64,000 bases of DNA from an uncultured Clostridia bacterium (GCA_934149405.1 CAKPEV010000005.1:62001-126000); one strand, 5' to 3'; shown: positions 18,560-28,305, counted from the first letter of the stretch. A program made the numbers and translations. Notes: generated by a model not told the origin, from the letters alone.

Positions 18560-19403
18560 CTACACTGGCACACTGTGACACGAAATTATTTTATATAATA
18601 TGTTTTTTAAATCTTTTCTTTCTACTATTTTATCTATAAAACCATGTTCTAATAAAAACTCAGCTGTTTGGAATCCTTCTGGTAATTCTTGTTTTATAGT
18701 TTGCTCTATAACTCTTGGACCAGCAAAACCTATCATTGCATGAGGTTCTGAAATAATAATATCTCCTAGCATTGCAAAACTTGCTGTAACGCCACCATAA
18801 GTAGGATCTGTTAATACAGAAATATATAGCCCCCCTGCATTATTTAATTTATTTAATGCAGCCGATGTTTTTGCCATTTGCATAAGTGAAAAAATGCCTT
18901 CTTGCATTCTAGCACCACCAGATACAGAAAAAATAATTAGTGGTAACTTTAATTCAATAGCTTTTTCAATTGAATAAGTTATCTTTTCGCCAACAACACT
19001 CCCCATACTGCCCATTAAAAAATTAGGGTCCATAACACATATAACTGTTTTTAAGCCGTTTATTTTTCCAATTCCACATCTTATACCTTCATCCATTAAA
19101 GTTTTTTCCTTTAAAGCACGTAACTTTTTAGGATAATCTTCTAATCCAAGTGGATTTATTGTTTCTATGTTTAAATTAAATTCTTCGTATGTGCCCTCAT
19201 CAATAATTTGTTTTAATCTTCTTCTGCTAGAAAGCCTAAAATAGTTTCCACAAGTAGGGCAAATGCTAAAATTATCATGTACTGTTTCTTTATATAAAAT
19301 ATCTCCACAAGAATTACATTTAATCCATTTACCGTACTGGAATATCAACCTTAGATTTAACATCTTCTGTACCTTCACGTTTTTTTATTTTATCTAAAAT
19401 CAC
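18560..19403 (-). CDS. accD: AccD carboxyltransferase beta subunit, hidden CGG frameshift near start
   Basis: About 280 aa. The real start is GTG 19403, seven bases after AGAGGTGA. Reading from it gives 23 residues ending KVDIPV, then CGG TAA. Skipping the C reads GGT as Gly24 and continues GKWIKCNSCGDILY, the expected AccD zinc-ribbon entry; the second Cys pair is CPTC. An apparent GTG start at 19378 in the other frame yields an implausible N-terminus and has no ribosome site. The crotonase core includes SVSGGARMQEGIFSLMQM. First gene of its own operator-controlled transcription unit. Confidence 0.9.
19332..19334 (-). other. CGG +1 recoding site in accD
   Basis: The coding strand reads CCA GTA CGG TAA: a stop follows CGG immediately. 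C-GGT as Gly24 rejoins the AccD frame. Confidence 0.8.
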
Positions 19404-19451
19404 TTAAAAATCACCTCTATCCAAAAAGAAATATTTCTTTTTCAAGTATAT

Positions 19452-19499
19452 AGTGTATAAAAAAAACTGACCAAAGTCTATTAAGTTGACTGGTCAGTC
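19452..19499 (-). promoter_or_regulatory. Operator-promoter of accD operon
   Basis: Plus-strand AACTGACCAAAGTC (19465-19478), 9 bp, GACTGGTCAGTC (19488-19499). The -35 TAGACT (19480-19475) lies within it and TACACT (19457-19452) is the -10. The same composite site lies upstream of fabD at 24931-24964, so one regulator should control both units. I cannot match it to a known FapR or FabT site. Confidence 0.7.
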
Positions 19500-19525
19500 G
19501 AAAAGTAGCACAAATTTAGTTTTAT

Positions 19526-19562
19526 AAAAAGTCCCTCTTCATCAATTTGAAGAGGGACTTTT
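19526..19562 (-). terminator. Terminator after accC
   Basis: AAAAGTCCCTCTTCA pairs with GAAGAGGGACTTTTT; it splits the fatty-acid genes into an upstream (fabD...accC) and a downstream (accD...birA) unit. Confidence 0.85.
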
Positions 19563-19563
19563 C

Positions 19564-20901
19564 TTATATAAACTTCTTCTCTATAAAACTTGTATCATAG
19601 TTATTCTTTCTATAATCCTCATTTTTTAGTATTTTTAAAAGGAATTCTATATTTGTATTTATTCCATCTATAACACATTCTTCAAGTGCTGTTATCATTT
19701 TGTTAATTGATTCTTCTCTACTTTCTGAATGCACTATTAATTTTGCAATCATTGAATCGTAATTACTTGGAATTGTATATCCAGAATAAACGCTACTATC
19801 TATTCTTATACCGTTTCCGCCAGGGAAATGTAACTCTTTTATAGTACCAGGGCAAGGCATAAAGTTTTTTTCTGGTATTTCAGCATTTATTCTACATTCC
19901 ATACTATGTCCGTTTAATTTAATATCGCCTTGTTTCTTAGCTAAAGCTTCGCCTGATGCTATTTTAAGTTGCTCTTTTACAATATCTACGCCTGTTACCA
20001 TTTCCGTTATAGGGTGTTCAACTTGTATTCTAGTATTCATTTCCATAAAATAAAAATTATTACCATCAACTAAAAATTCTATCGTTCCAGCTCCTTCGTA
20101 CTTGGAAACTTTTGCGACATCGATTGCAGCCTTATACATTTTATTTTTTGTCTTTAAATCCAATATAGAAGAAGGCGTTTCTTCTATTATTTTTTGATTT
20201 TTTCTTTGGATACTGCAATCTCTTTCACCAAGGTGAATTACATTACCGAAACTATCTGCAAGGATTTGAACTTCAACATGTCTAGGATTTGTTATGTATT
20301 TTTCTATATATATATCCCCATTTTTAAAAGCGTTAATAGATTCTTGTTTAACAATTTCAAACAATTGTTTCATCTCTGCATCAGAGTTTACAATTCTAAT
20401 ACCTTTTCCACCTCCACCAAGAGATGCTTTTAATATAACTGGATATCCAATCTCTTCTGCAATTTTCAATGCTTCAATATAATCTGTAACAACACCATCA
20501 CTGCCAGGAATAACAGGCACACCTGCTTTTTTCATTAAAGTTTTACTATTAGATTTGTTTCCCATTAATTCTATTGTCTCAAACTTCGGTCCAATAAATT
20601 TAATATTACATTCCGTACACATCTTTGCAAAATTTGCATTCTCAGATAGAAATCCAAATCCAGGATGAATACTATCTATACCTGTATGATACGCTACTTC
20701 TAAAATATTTTTTTCATTCAAATAACTTTTCTTTGGAAGAGCAGGTCCAATACAATAAGCCTCATCTGCAAGCCCAGTATGCAATGCATCTTTGTCCGCT
20801 TCAGAATAAACGCTAACCGTTCTAATTCCAAGTTCTTTACAGGCTCTAATTATTCGTACTGCAATTTCTCCACGATTTGCGACTAATACTTTTTTTAACA
20901 T
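19564..20901 (-). CDS. accC: Biotin carboxylase
   Basis: 445 aa from ATG 20901; the GTG at 20910 is inside the ribosome site AGAGGTGA. It carboxylates the biotin on AccB using ATP and bicarbonate. The N-terminal domain begins KVLVANRGEIAVRIIRA, the ATP-grasp glycine loop is ASLGGGGKGIRIV, and ERDCSIQRKNQK and EMNTRIQVEHPITEM form the active site. Encoded 12 bp after fabZ and ahead of a terminator. Confidence 0.97.
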   Translation of the reverse strand: MLKKVLVANRGEIAVRIIRACKELGIRTVSVYSEADKDALHTGLADEAYCIGPALPKKSYLNEKNILEVAYHTGIDSIHPGFGFLSENANFAKMCTECNIKFIGPKFETIELMGNKSNSKTLMKKAGVPVIPGSDGVVTDYIEALKIAEEIGYPVILKASLGGGGKGIRIVNSDAEMKQLFEIVKQESINAFKNGDIYIEKYITNPRHVEVQILADSFGNVIHLGERDCSIQRKNQKIIEETPSSILDLKTKNKMYKAAIDVAKVSKYEGAGTIEFLVDGNNFYFMEMNTRIQVEHPITEMVTGVDIVKEQLKIASGEALAKKQGDIKLNGHSMECRINAEIPEKNFMPCPGTIKELHFPGGNGIRIDSSVYSGYTIPSNYDSMIAKLIVHSESREESINKMITALEECVIDGINTNIEFLLKILKNEDYRKNNYDTSFIEKKFI

Positions 20902-20913
20902 ACATGTCACCTC

Positions 20914-21339
20914 TTAACCAACAACGGCAAAAGTAAGCTCTCCTTTAGCAACCACTTTACCATCAACAGTTGCAATTGCTTCACCAACACCTATTGGTCC
21001 TTTACATTTGATAACATTGACCTCTAATCTTAATACATCACCAGGCACAACCATTTGTTTAAATTTCATTTTATTTATTCCTGCAAACAAAGCATTTTTA
21101 CCTTTGTTCTCTTCTAAAGAAAGAATTGCAACTGCTCCTGTTTGAGCAAGTGCTTCTGTTATTAAAACACCTGGCATAATAGGATTACCTGGAAAATGAC
21201 CTTCAAAATACCATTCATTAATACAAACATTTTTATATGCAACAGCATGCTTTCCTGATTCTAATTCTTCTACTTTATCTATCATTAAAAATGGCGCTCT
21301 TTGCGGTATTATCTTACATATCTCCTCTATATTTAACAT
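20914..21339 (-). CDS. fabZ: 3-hydroxyacyl-ACP dehydratase FabZ
   Basis: 141 aa hot-dog fold. It dehydrates 3-hydroxyacyl-ACP. The motif [19 protein letters not shown] holds the catalytic His and Glu. The gene touches accB (stop and start share one base), indicating coupling. No FabA-type isomerase is seen. Confidence 0.97.
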   Translation of the reverse strand: MLNIEEICKIIPQRAPFLMIDKVEELESGKHAVAYKNVCINEWYFEGHFPGNPIMPGVLITEALAQTGAVAILSLEENKGKNALFAGINKMKFKQMVVPGDVLRLEVNVIKCKGPIGVGEAIATVDGKVVAKGELTFAVVG

Positions 21340-21773
21340 TAAATCACTTCCTTTATTTTAAATAATGGTTTACCGTAATCAACCATATCTTCATCTTTTA
21401 CAAGTATTTCGATTATTTCTCCAGAACATTTAGATTCAATTTCATTCATTAGTTTCATTGCTTCAATGACACAAAGAACATCACCTTTTTTTACCATCTG
21501 TCCAACCTTTACATAAGGATTTGCCGATGATGATGGTTTCGAATAAAATGTTCCAACAACAGGAGAAGTTATAATTCTATAATTTTCTTCAATTTTATTT
21601 TCTACTTTTGTTACTGGTGCATTAGTGGTTATCATTTGATTTTCTGCTATACCTGATTGTTTTGAGTTTTTCTTAATATTAATCTTAAGTCCATCAGGAA
21701 ACTCAAGCGATATATCATCTATATTTGAATTTCCTACATCATCAATAATACGTTTAATTTCATCGTATTGCAT
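21339..21773 (-). CDS. accB: Biotin carboxyl carrier protein
   Basis: 144 aa. A variable N-terminal helix and linker (about residues 1-65) precede a biotinyl domain ending with [11 protein letters not shown], whose Lys is biotinylated by the BirA encoded downstream. It shuttles carboxybiotin between AccC and AccA-AccD. Confidence 0.96.
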   Translation of the reverse strand: MQYDEIKRIIDDVGNSNIDDISLEFPDGLKINIKKNSKQSGIAENQMITTNAPVTKVENKIEENYRIITSPVVGTFYSKPSSSANPYVKVGQMVKKGDVLCVIEAMKLMNEIESKCSGEIIEILVKDEDMVDYGKPLFKIKEVI

Positions 21774-21836
21774 TTTTAGTCTCCTTTCATTTACCTTAAC
21801 TGTTATATATGCAATTTACTTAAAGTGAGAGCTAGT

Positions 21837-23073
21837 TTATTTCTCAAACTTTTTAAATATTATAGCTGCATTTTGTCCGCCAAAGCCGAGTGAATTAGAC
21901 ATGGCATATTTAATTTCCGTATTAATTCCTTCATTAGGAACAATATTCAAATCACATTCTTCATCTGGTACTTCATAATTAATTGTTGGAGGTACAAAGC
22001 TATCTTCGATTGCTTTTATTGTAAATATAGCTTCAATAGCACCTGCTGCGCCTAATAAATGACCCGTATTTCCTTTTGTTGAAGTTACATATAAATTTTT
22101 AACATGTTCTCCGAAAGCTCCCTTAATGCCGTAAGTTTCAGTTTTATCATTTAATGGAGTGGATGTACCATGTGCATTTATATATTTAATATCCAAAGCT
22201 TTAATATTAGCATCAGAAATTGCGCGAAGCATAGCTCTAGCGCCACCTTCTCCATTTTCTGTTGGAGAAGTAATATGATATGCATCTGATGTGGCTCCAT
22301 ATCCTACTATTTCAGCATAAATTTTAGCTCCTCTTTTTAAAGCGTGCTCTAATTCTTCAAGAACTATTACGCCAGCACCTTCGCCCATAACAAATCCTGC
22401 ACGTTCTTTATCAAAAGGTATACTTGCTCTTGATTTATTATCAGTTGTAGATAAAGCTTTTATATTTGCAAATCCTGCTATGCCACTTGGCGTTATAGAA
22501 GCTTCTCCTCCACCAGCAAATATAACATCTTCATATCCATGTTTAATCATTCTATAACTTTCTCCAATCGAATGCGTAGCTGACGCGCATGCTGTAACCA
22601 TTGCAAGTGATTCTCCTTTTGCACCAATATCTATTGTAACATTTCCGAGCAGCCATATTAACAATTGCTTTTGGTATATACATAGGAGAAACTCTATCCG
22701 GATGCTCTGCAAGATTTATATTTTCCTCTTCAATTGTGGCAAGTCCACCTATACCAGAACTTACAACAACTCCAACTCTTGTCATATCTGTATTTTCAGG
22801 AGTTATACCACTATCTTTCAAAGCTTCTCTAGATGCAACTACAGCAAATTCTGAAAATCTATCTATTCTTTTTAATTGCCTTTTTTCAAAATAATCTTCT
22901 TCATTAAAATTTTTAACCTCGGCAGCAAGAGTTACTTTATGATTTGTAGTATCGAAAAGTGTTATTTTATCTATACCACACTTACCATCTTTAATACCCT
23001 TCCATGATTCTTCTACATTGTTTCCAATTGGAGTTATTGCTCCCATACCAGTTATAACAACTCTTCTTTCCAA
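21837..23073 (-). CDS. fabF: 3-oxoacyl-ACP synthase II, +1 frameshift at CGG
   Basis: 411 aa after recoding. Frame one gives residues 1-142 ([16 protein letters not shown] to IVNMAA), then CGG and an aberrant tail. Skipping the C reads GGA as Gly143 followed by [11 protein letters not shown], then the catalytic Cys162 in [13 protein letters not shown] and the two His of [10 protein letters not shown] and [11 protein letters not shown], at positions matching E. coli FabF. It condenses acyl-ACP with malonyl-ACP. It is the only elongating condensing enzyme visible here, so true loss is unlikely and recoding is favoured over a pseudogene. Confidence 0.92.
22645..22647 (-). other. CGG +1 recoding site in fabF
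   Basis: The coding strand reads GCT GCT CGG AAA. C-GGA as Gly143 rejoins the FabF frame; staying in frame adds about 30 unrelated codons. Confidence 0.8.
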
Positions 23074-23086
23074 AATAATTCCTCCT

Positions 23087-23824
23087 TTACATTATCATTC
23101 CGCCATCAACATTTATAACCTGACCTGTTACATACGAACTTTCATCGCATCCTAAGAAATAAACAACTTTTGCAATTTCTTCAGCTTCACCCATTCTTTT
23201 TAGCGGAATTTGAGCATTTATGTTTTCTTTTACTTTATCTGATAAAACTTCTGTCATATTCGTGTTAATAAAACCAGGTGCAACAGCATTTACATATATA
23301 TTTCTTGAAGCAAGCTCTTTTGCCATCGATTTTGTTATTCCTATAATACCAGCTTTAGAAGCGGAATAATTAACTTGACCAGCATTTCCTGCAACACCGA
23401 CAACAGAAGATATATTTACAATCTTTCCTTGTTTTTGTTTCATCATTATGCTTGATACATGTTTGCTCATGTTGAATGTTCCTTTTAAATTTACGTTAAT
23501 AACTTTATCAAAATCTTCTTCTGACATTCTAATTAATAAGTTATCTTTTGTAATTCCAGCATTATTAACTAAAACATCAATTCTTCCAAATTTATCAAGA
23601 ATTTTCTTAGTTGTTTCTTCACATGACGCAAAATCCGAAACATCTGATTCGATTAAAAAAAGTTTTGCACCTAAATCATTAAAATGTTTTTCTAGCCCTT
23701 CTTTATCTATATCTGCAACATATGTAATTGCTATATCATATCCGTTTTTTGCAAATTTATTGGCTATTGCAAGACCTATCCCCCTATTTCCACCTGTTAT
23801 AACTGCTACTTTCTTTTCTGACAT
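23087..23824 (-). CDS. fabG: 3-oxoacyl-ACP reductase FabG
   Basis: 245 aa short-chain dehydrogenase using NADPH. TGGNRGIG binds the cofactor, NNAGIT is the structural motif, Ser and YSASKAG form the Ser-Tyr-Lys active site, and GFINTNMT is the family signature. It reduces 3-oxoacyl-ACP. It lies 13 bp before fabF. Confidence 0.96.
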   Translation of the reverse strand: MSEKKVAVITGGNRGIGLAIANKFAKNGYDIAITYVADIDKEGLEKHFNDLGAKLFLIESDVSDFASCEETTKKILDKFGRIDVLVNNAGITKDNLLIRMSEEDFDKVINVNLKGTFNMSKHVSSIMMKQKQGKIVNISSVVGVAGNAGQVNYSASKAGIIGITKSMAKELASRNIYVNAVAPGFINTNMTEVLSDKVKENINAQIPLKRMGEAEEIAKVVYFLGCDESSYVTGQVINVDGGMIM

Positions 23825-23951
23825 ATAAATCTCTCCTTTTACATATTTTTATCTTATATTCTGTTTCTATAAATTTTCATTGCTTAAAAAGTTTCAGATT
23901 AAAAAACAAATTCTTTTCATTCTAACATATATAGTAGAAAATAATTAAAAT

Positions 23952-24884
23952 TTATTTTAACGTATTACAAAACGTATCTAATTCACTCAAAGAACATATA
24001 TTAAACGTATTAACGTCACTTAATTCCTTTCTCACAAATCCCGTTAAAGCTCTACCTGGACCAATCTCAACGAAAGTATCTACACCGTTATTTTTCATAT
24101 ACGTAATTGTTTTGTCAAATCTTACAGGACTTATAATATGCTTTGCTAAAATTTCTTTTAAATCATCTGTATTCAAATATGGCATACCATCAATATTCTT
24201 GATTACAGGAACATTACCATATTTAAAATCTACTTTTTCTAAATCTTTGCTAAAAGCTTCGCTAGCTTTTAATAATTTACTAGTATGGAAAGCTCCTGAA
24301 GTTTTAAGTTTAATAACTTTACTAGCTCCTGATTTCATTAAATCTTTAGTTGCCATTTCTACAGCTTCTAAATTACCAGAGATAACTGTTTGACCTGAAT
24401 AATTATAATTTGCTGTTGTTACAAATAAGCCTTTATTATTTATATTCATGCATATATTTTCAATAATTGAAGAGGGACAACCAATAACCGCAACCATAGA
24501 AAAATCTTCTTTAGGAGCAAAATTTCCCATTAAATATCCCCTTCTATTAATAAGTTTAATACCCTCTTCTAAGCTAATATATCCGCCATAAATTAAAGCA
24601 GAATACTCTCCTAAACTTAAACCTGCACACATATCTGCCTTATATCCTTTTTCTTTTAAAACTTCTAAAATAGCAAGAGAAGTTATGAAAATAGAAAGTT
24701 GTGCATTTTCTGTATTCATTAAATCTTCATCTAAAGATTCAAAACAAAGTTTAGCAACATCTTTACTTAAAATTTCACTTGCTCTATCATAAATATCTCT
24801 AGCTACCACAAAATTATCATATATATCTTTTCCCATTCCTACTTTTTGACTTCCTTGCCCTGGAAATAAGAATGCAACTTTCAT
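23952..24884 (-). CDS. fabD: Malonyl-CoA:ACP transacylase
   Basis: 310 aa. It loads malonate from malonyl-CoA onto ACP. FPGQGSQ at the N-terminus, GLSLGEYSAL with the nucleophilic Ser near residue 91, and SGAFHTSKL with the catalytic His identify it. First gene of the upstream fatty-acid unit, directly after the operator-promoter. No fabH gene lies in the cluster, which is unusual for this gene order. Confidence 0.96.
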   Translation of the reverse strand: MKVAFLFPGQGSQKVGMGKDIYDNFVVARDIYDRASEILSKDVAKLCFESLDEDLMNTENAQLSIFITSLAILEVLKEKGYKADMCAGLSLGEYSALIYGGYISLEEGIKLINRRGYLMGNFAPKEDFSMVAVIGCPSSIIENICMNINNKGLFVTTANYNYSGQTVISGNLEAVEMATKDLMKSGASKVIKLKTSGAFHTSKLLKASEAFSKDLEKVDFKYGNVPVIKNIDGMPYLNTDDLKEILAKHIISPVRFDKTITYMKNNGVDTFVEIGPGRALTGFVRKELSDVNTFNICSLSELDTFCNTLK

Positions 24885-24916
24885 AAAGCACCTCCATTTA
24901 TTTTTTCATCTATATC

Positions 24917-24964
24917 AATATACAATAAAAGACTGACCTAAGTCTATTTGCTGACTGGTCAGTC
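24917..24964 (-). promoter_or_regulatory. Operator-promoter of fabD operon
   Basis: Plus-strand GACTGACCTAAGTC (24931-24944), 8 bp, GACTGGTCAGTC (24953-24964). The -35 TAGACT (24946-24941) and -10 TATATT (24922-24917, 18 bp spacing) overlap it, so binding should repress. It is nearly the same as the accD site at 19465-19499. Confidence 0.7.
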
Positions 24965-25115
24965 CAAAAATAAGTTATAAAAAAAGACTTATATCAAATG
25001 AATCAAATCTTTAATATGAAAGTACTCTCCACTACTATTTTTTACAGTCTAGTTGGTAACTATCATCTTTAAATTTAGTTCAAAAAACAAGTCTTTTTCT
25101 TTTATAATATAAGTA

Positions 25116-25448
25116 AAAGCAAATCTGTAAGCCGGGTTCTGTATTAGATAATCATTTATCTAGGACATATATCACTATATGCCTCAAGCCGTACAATCAA
25201 AGGTCGACGAGCAGCCTTAATCCTTCGAAACGTTGCTCCAGGTGGGGTTTACATAGCTAGCATGTCTCCATGCTACTGGTAGGCTCTTACCCTGCCTTTC
25301 CATCCTTGCCAATAAAATTGGCGGTTTATTTCTGTTGCACTTTCCTTAGAGTTACCTCCACCAGCCGTTAGCTGGCACCCTGCTCTATGGAGCTCGGACT
25401 TTCCTCTCGTGCCTCAAATGAGCACCAGCGATTATCTGACTTACTCCA
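25116..25448 (-). ncRNA. rnpB: RNase P RNA, copy 2
   Basis: Second complete RNase P RNA gene, differing from copy 1 at one base within the RNA (25174 A instead of G, in a stem-loop region). All conserved elements are intact. Bacteria normally have one rnpB. Its downstream flank differs from copy 1 and has no equally clear terminator; a weak hairpin with a T tract lies at about 25080-25105. Confidence 0.95.
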
Positions 25449-25454
25449 TCATCA

Positions 25455-25483
25455 ATTTTAAAACCATTTTTGAGTTATGTCAA
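25455..25483 (-). promoter_or_regulatory. Promoter of rnpB copy 2
   Basis: TTGACA (25483-25478), 17 bp, TAAAAT (25460-25455), identical to copy 1 except one base in the spacer (25473). Confidence 0.85.
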
Positions 25484-25493
25484 GAAATAAAAT

Positions 25494-25518
25494 GAAGAGG
25501 GACTTTTCTTCCCTCTTC
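25494..25518 (-). terminator. Terminator of proS-aspS
   Basis: GAAGAGGGA and TCCCTCTTC arms, then a T-rich run on the minus strand, immediately before the rnpB copy 2 promoter. Confidence 0.8.
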
Positions 25519-25532
25519 TAATCTTTGTTAAA

Positions 25533-26819
25533 CTATGGAGTTAATCTATTTGGACCTCTGAATAAGAACTCTACTTCTTTTATTGTGTAGTCTGTTAATA
25601 TCATTGTAAGTCTATCTACTCCAAGACCAAATCCACCATGTGGAGGGCAACCATATTTGAAGAATTCTAGATAGAATTTAACATCTTTATCTAGTCCTTT
25701 TTCTTCTGCTTGTGCTTTTAATACATCGTATCTATGTTCTCTTTGTGCACCAGTTGTAATCTCAACACCGCTCCAAATTAGGTCGTATCCTTGTGGAATT
25801 CCATCTTTTCTCATATGATAAAATGCTCTCTTATCCTTTGGATAATCTGTAACAAATAAAAATTCGTGACCATATTTATCCATTGCATATTTTTTGCATA
25901 GTCTTTCTGCTTCAGTTGTTAAATCGTTCATTTCGGAAGCAGGAACTTCGAAGCCATACATTTCTTTTAGCTCTGCATATAAATCTGCAAGTTTGATTCT
26001 TGGGAAAGGAAGTGTTGGAACAACAATTTCTTTTCCGAATATTTCTTTGCATTTCTCACCATATTTTGCATGAACTTTTTCAAGTGCGTATGCAAGCATT
26101 TCTTCTTCGAATTTCATTATGTCTTCGTATGATTCGATATAACTAATCTCTAGGTCGAAACCAGTAAATTCTGTTGCGTGTTTGTTAGTATTAGATTTTT
26201 CAGCTCTAAATACTGGACCTGACTCGAATATTCTTTCAAATCCTGAAGCCATAGCCATTTGTTTATAGAATTGTGGGCTTTGTGCAAGATAAGCTTTGCC
26301 ATCAAAGTAATCAAGTTCAAATACATCTGCTCCACTCTCACTTGCTGTAGCTATTAGCTTTGGTGTATGTATTTCTATGAAGTTTCTTTCTAAACAAAAT
26401 TCTCTAAATGCTTTTACAAGTTCTGTTTGCATTTCAAACATCAATTGATTTTTTTCTGTTCTTAAATCAATCCATCTGTAATCTAATCTTGTATCGATGT
26501 TAGCATCTGGACCTAATGGAAGTGCTTCTGCTCTTGATTCTACTGTTAGTTTTTCAGGAAGCATCTCTACTCCACCCATTTTTACGAATTCGTTTGCTAC
26601 TACAGGTCCCTCTACTGTTATTACACTGTGTGGAAGCACTCCTTCGATTTCTTTTGCGATTTCAGGAAACTTTTCTTTTTCTATTGTAACTTGAAGTTTT
26701 CCTGTAATATCTCTTACAACTATAAAAGCCATAGTTTTTTTATCTCTTATGTTCTCGATAAACCCTTTTACTTTATTAGTTTCTCCTACTTTAATATCTT
26801 TTATATAAGTTCTCTCCAT
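25533..26819 (-). CDS. aspS: Aspartyl-tRNA synthetase, archaeal (short) type
   Basis: 428 aa from ATG 26819 (GAGGAGG ribosome site); the longer frame to 26879 has no support. Class II synthetase with an N-terminal OB-fold anticodon domain (about residues 1-100) and a catalytic core ending GFGLGVDRLTMIL (motif 3). The GAD insertion of standard bacterial AspRS is absent, so this is the archaeal-type enzyme, which is often non-discriminating (charges tRNA-Asp and tRNA-Asn). It lies 13 bp after proS. Confidence 0.92.
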   Translation of the reverse strand: MERTYIKDIKVGETNKVKGFIENIRDKKTMAFIVVRDITGKLQVTIEKEKFPEIAKEIEGVLPHSVITVEGPVVANEFVKMGGVEMLPEKLTVESRAEALPLGPDANIDTRLDYRWIDLRTEKNQLMFEMQTELVKAFREFCLERNFIEIHTPKLIATASESGADVFELDYFDGKAYLAQSPQFYKQMAMASGFERIFESGPVFRAEKSNTNKHATEFTGFDLEISYIESYEDIMKFEEEMLAYALEKVHAKYGEKCKEIFGKEIVVPTLPFPRIKLADLYAELKEMYGFEVPASEMNDLTTEAERLCKKYAMDKYGHEFLFVTDYPKDKRAFYHMRKDGIPQGYDLIWSGVEITTGAQREHRYDVLKAQAEEKGLDKDVKFYLEFFKYGCPPHGGFGLGVDRLTMILTDYTIKEVEFLFRGPNRLTP

Positions 26820-26832
26820 TTTAATCCTCCTC

Positions 26833-28263
26833 TTAATACTGTATCCCCCATATAACCATTGTTTTTGCTGGTTTTCCACAGCATACGCAAGTATCAGATA
26901 TATGTTCTTGCTCTTCTGGGAATGGAATACATCTAGATTTTGTACCTCTGATTTCTTTCATCTTTAGCTCACACTCTGTGTCTCCACACCACATTGCTTT
27001 TACAAAGCCTGGTTGTGTTTCCATTATGTGTTTTACATCATCCATTGTTTTAGCTGTAAATGTAAGTGCATCTCTTCTCTTTGTTGCTGTTTCTAATAGA
27101 TTTGATTGAATTTTCTCCATTAAATCTTTTACATATGTAACAATGTCTGTATCTAATGAGACATCCATCTTTTCTCTAGTGTCTCTTCTTGCAACAACAA
27201 GCTTTCCTGCCTCTAAATCTTTTGGACCAACTTCTATTCTAACTGGTATACCATTTGTTTCGGCTTCAGCAAATTTGAATCCTGGTGATTTCTCTGAGTA
27301 GTCTGCATATGCAGTAATTCCAGCTTGTTTTAGACTAGATAAGATTTCTTCTGTTTTAGCTATAACTTTTTCATCTGTACCTATTGGAATTATAACAACT
27401 TGTCTTGGTGCGATTTTAGGTGGAAGCACCAATCCGTTATCATCACTATGAACCATTATTAAACCGCCAATCATTCTTGTAGATACTCCCCATGATGTTT
27501 GATATACATTCTCTAATTCGTTATTTCTATTACTGAATGTTATATTGAATGGCTTACTGAATTTTTGACCAAAATAATGCGATGTTCCGCTTTGAAGTGA
27601 AACTCCGTTATACATTAAAGCTTCAACTGTATATGTATATTCAGCTCCTGCAAATTTTTCTTTTTCTGTTTTTTGACCAACAACTGCTGGGATTGCAAGA
27701 TAATCTGTAAAGAATTTCTTATATACCATAAGCATTCTAAGAGTTTCTTCCTCTGCCTCTTTTGCTGTTTCATGAATTGTATGACCTTCTTGCCATAAAA
27801 ATTCTCTAGAACGTAAAAATGGTCTTGTTTCTTTTTCCCATCTAACAACATTAACCCATTGATTATATAGTTTTGGTAAATCTCTATATGATTTAACCGT
27901 ATTTGCATAATATTCACTGAACAAAGTCTCTGATGTGGGTCTAAAACAAAGCCTTTCTTCTAGTTCGTTATTTCCCCCATGAGTAATCCATGCAACCTCT
28001 GGTGCAAAGCCTTCTACATGTTCAGCTTCTTTCTTTAATAAGCTTTCTGGGATAAAAACTGGCATATTTACATTTTGATGCCCTGTTTCTTTAAACATAC
28101 CATCTATTACTTTTTGTATGTTTTCCCATATAGCATACCCATTGGGTTCTAGAATTACGCATCCTTTAACACTTGAATATGTTGCAAGTCTAGCTGCTTT
28201 AATGATATCGTCATACCATTTAGCAAAGTCTTCATTTCTTGGCGTAATTGCTTTGTTTTTCAT
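26833..28263 (-). CDS. proS: Prolyl-tRNA synthetase, archaeal/eukaryotic type
   Basis: 476 aa from ATG 28263 (GAGGGG ribosome site). It has the compact class II architecture without the bacterial editing insertion: a core starting RNEDFAKWYDDIIKAA, motif 2 in RWEKETRPFLRSREFLWQEGHT, an anticodon domain, and a C-terminal zinc-like domain with CGDTECE and CVCCGKPAK. First gene of a two-gene synthetase operon with aspS. Confidence 0.96.
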   Translation of the reverse strand: MKNKAITPRNEDFAKWYDDIIKAARLATYSSVKGCVILEPNGYAIWENIQKVIDGMFKETGHQNVNMPVFIPESLLKKEAEHVEGFAPEVAWITHGGNNELEERLCFRPTSETLFSEYYANTVKSYRDLPKLYNQWVNVVRWEKETRPFLRSREFLWQEGHTIHETAKEAEEETLRMLMVYKKFFTDYLAIPAVVGQKTEKEKFAGAEYTYTVEALMYNGVSLQSGTSHYFGQKFSKPFNITFSNRNNELENVYQTSWGVSTRMIGGLIMVHSDDNGLVLPPKIAPRQVVIIPIGTDEKVIAKTEEILSSLKQAGITAYADYSEKSPGFKFAEAETNGIPVRIEVGPKDLEAGKLVVARRDTREKMDVSLDTDIVTYVKDLMEKIQSNLLETATKRRDALTFTAKTMDDVKHIMETQPGFVKAMWCGDTECELKMKEIRGTKSRCIPFPEEQEHISDTCVCCGKPAKTMVIWGIQY

Positions 28264-28305
28264 TATAAAATTCCCCTCTTTCTTAGATTTTTTAAATATA
28301 CAGAC

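Larger units (their letters stand above)
25116..25489. repeat. 374-bp direct repeat, right copy
   Basis: Partner of 15656-16029 in the same orientation, with two mismatches. Recombination between the copies would delete or duplicate the 9.46-kb fatty-acid cluster. Confidence 0.97.

Noticed and set aside
18560..19378. accD beginning at GTG 19378
   Set aside because: No ribosome site, and the first residues do not fit AccD; the GTG at 19403 has a good site and the right N-terminus after recoding.
25116..25489. Second rnpB as a pure assembly duplicate
   Set aside because: It differs at two bases and has distinct flanks on both sides, so a real second copy is more likely; long reads would settle it.
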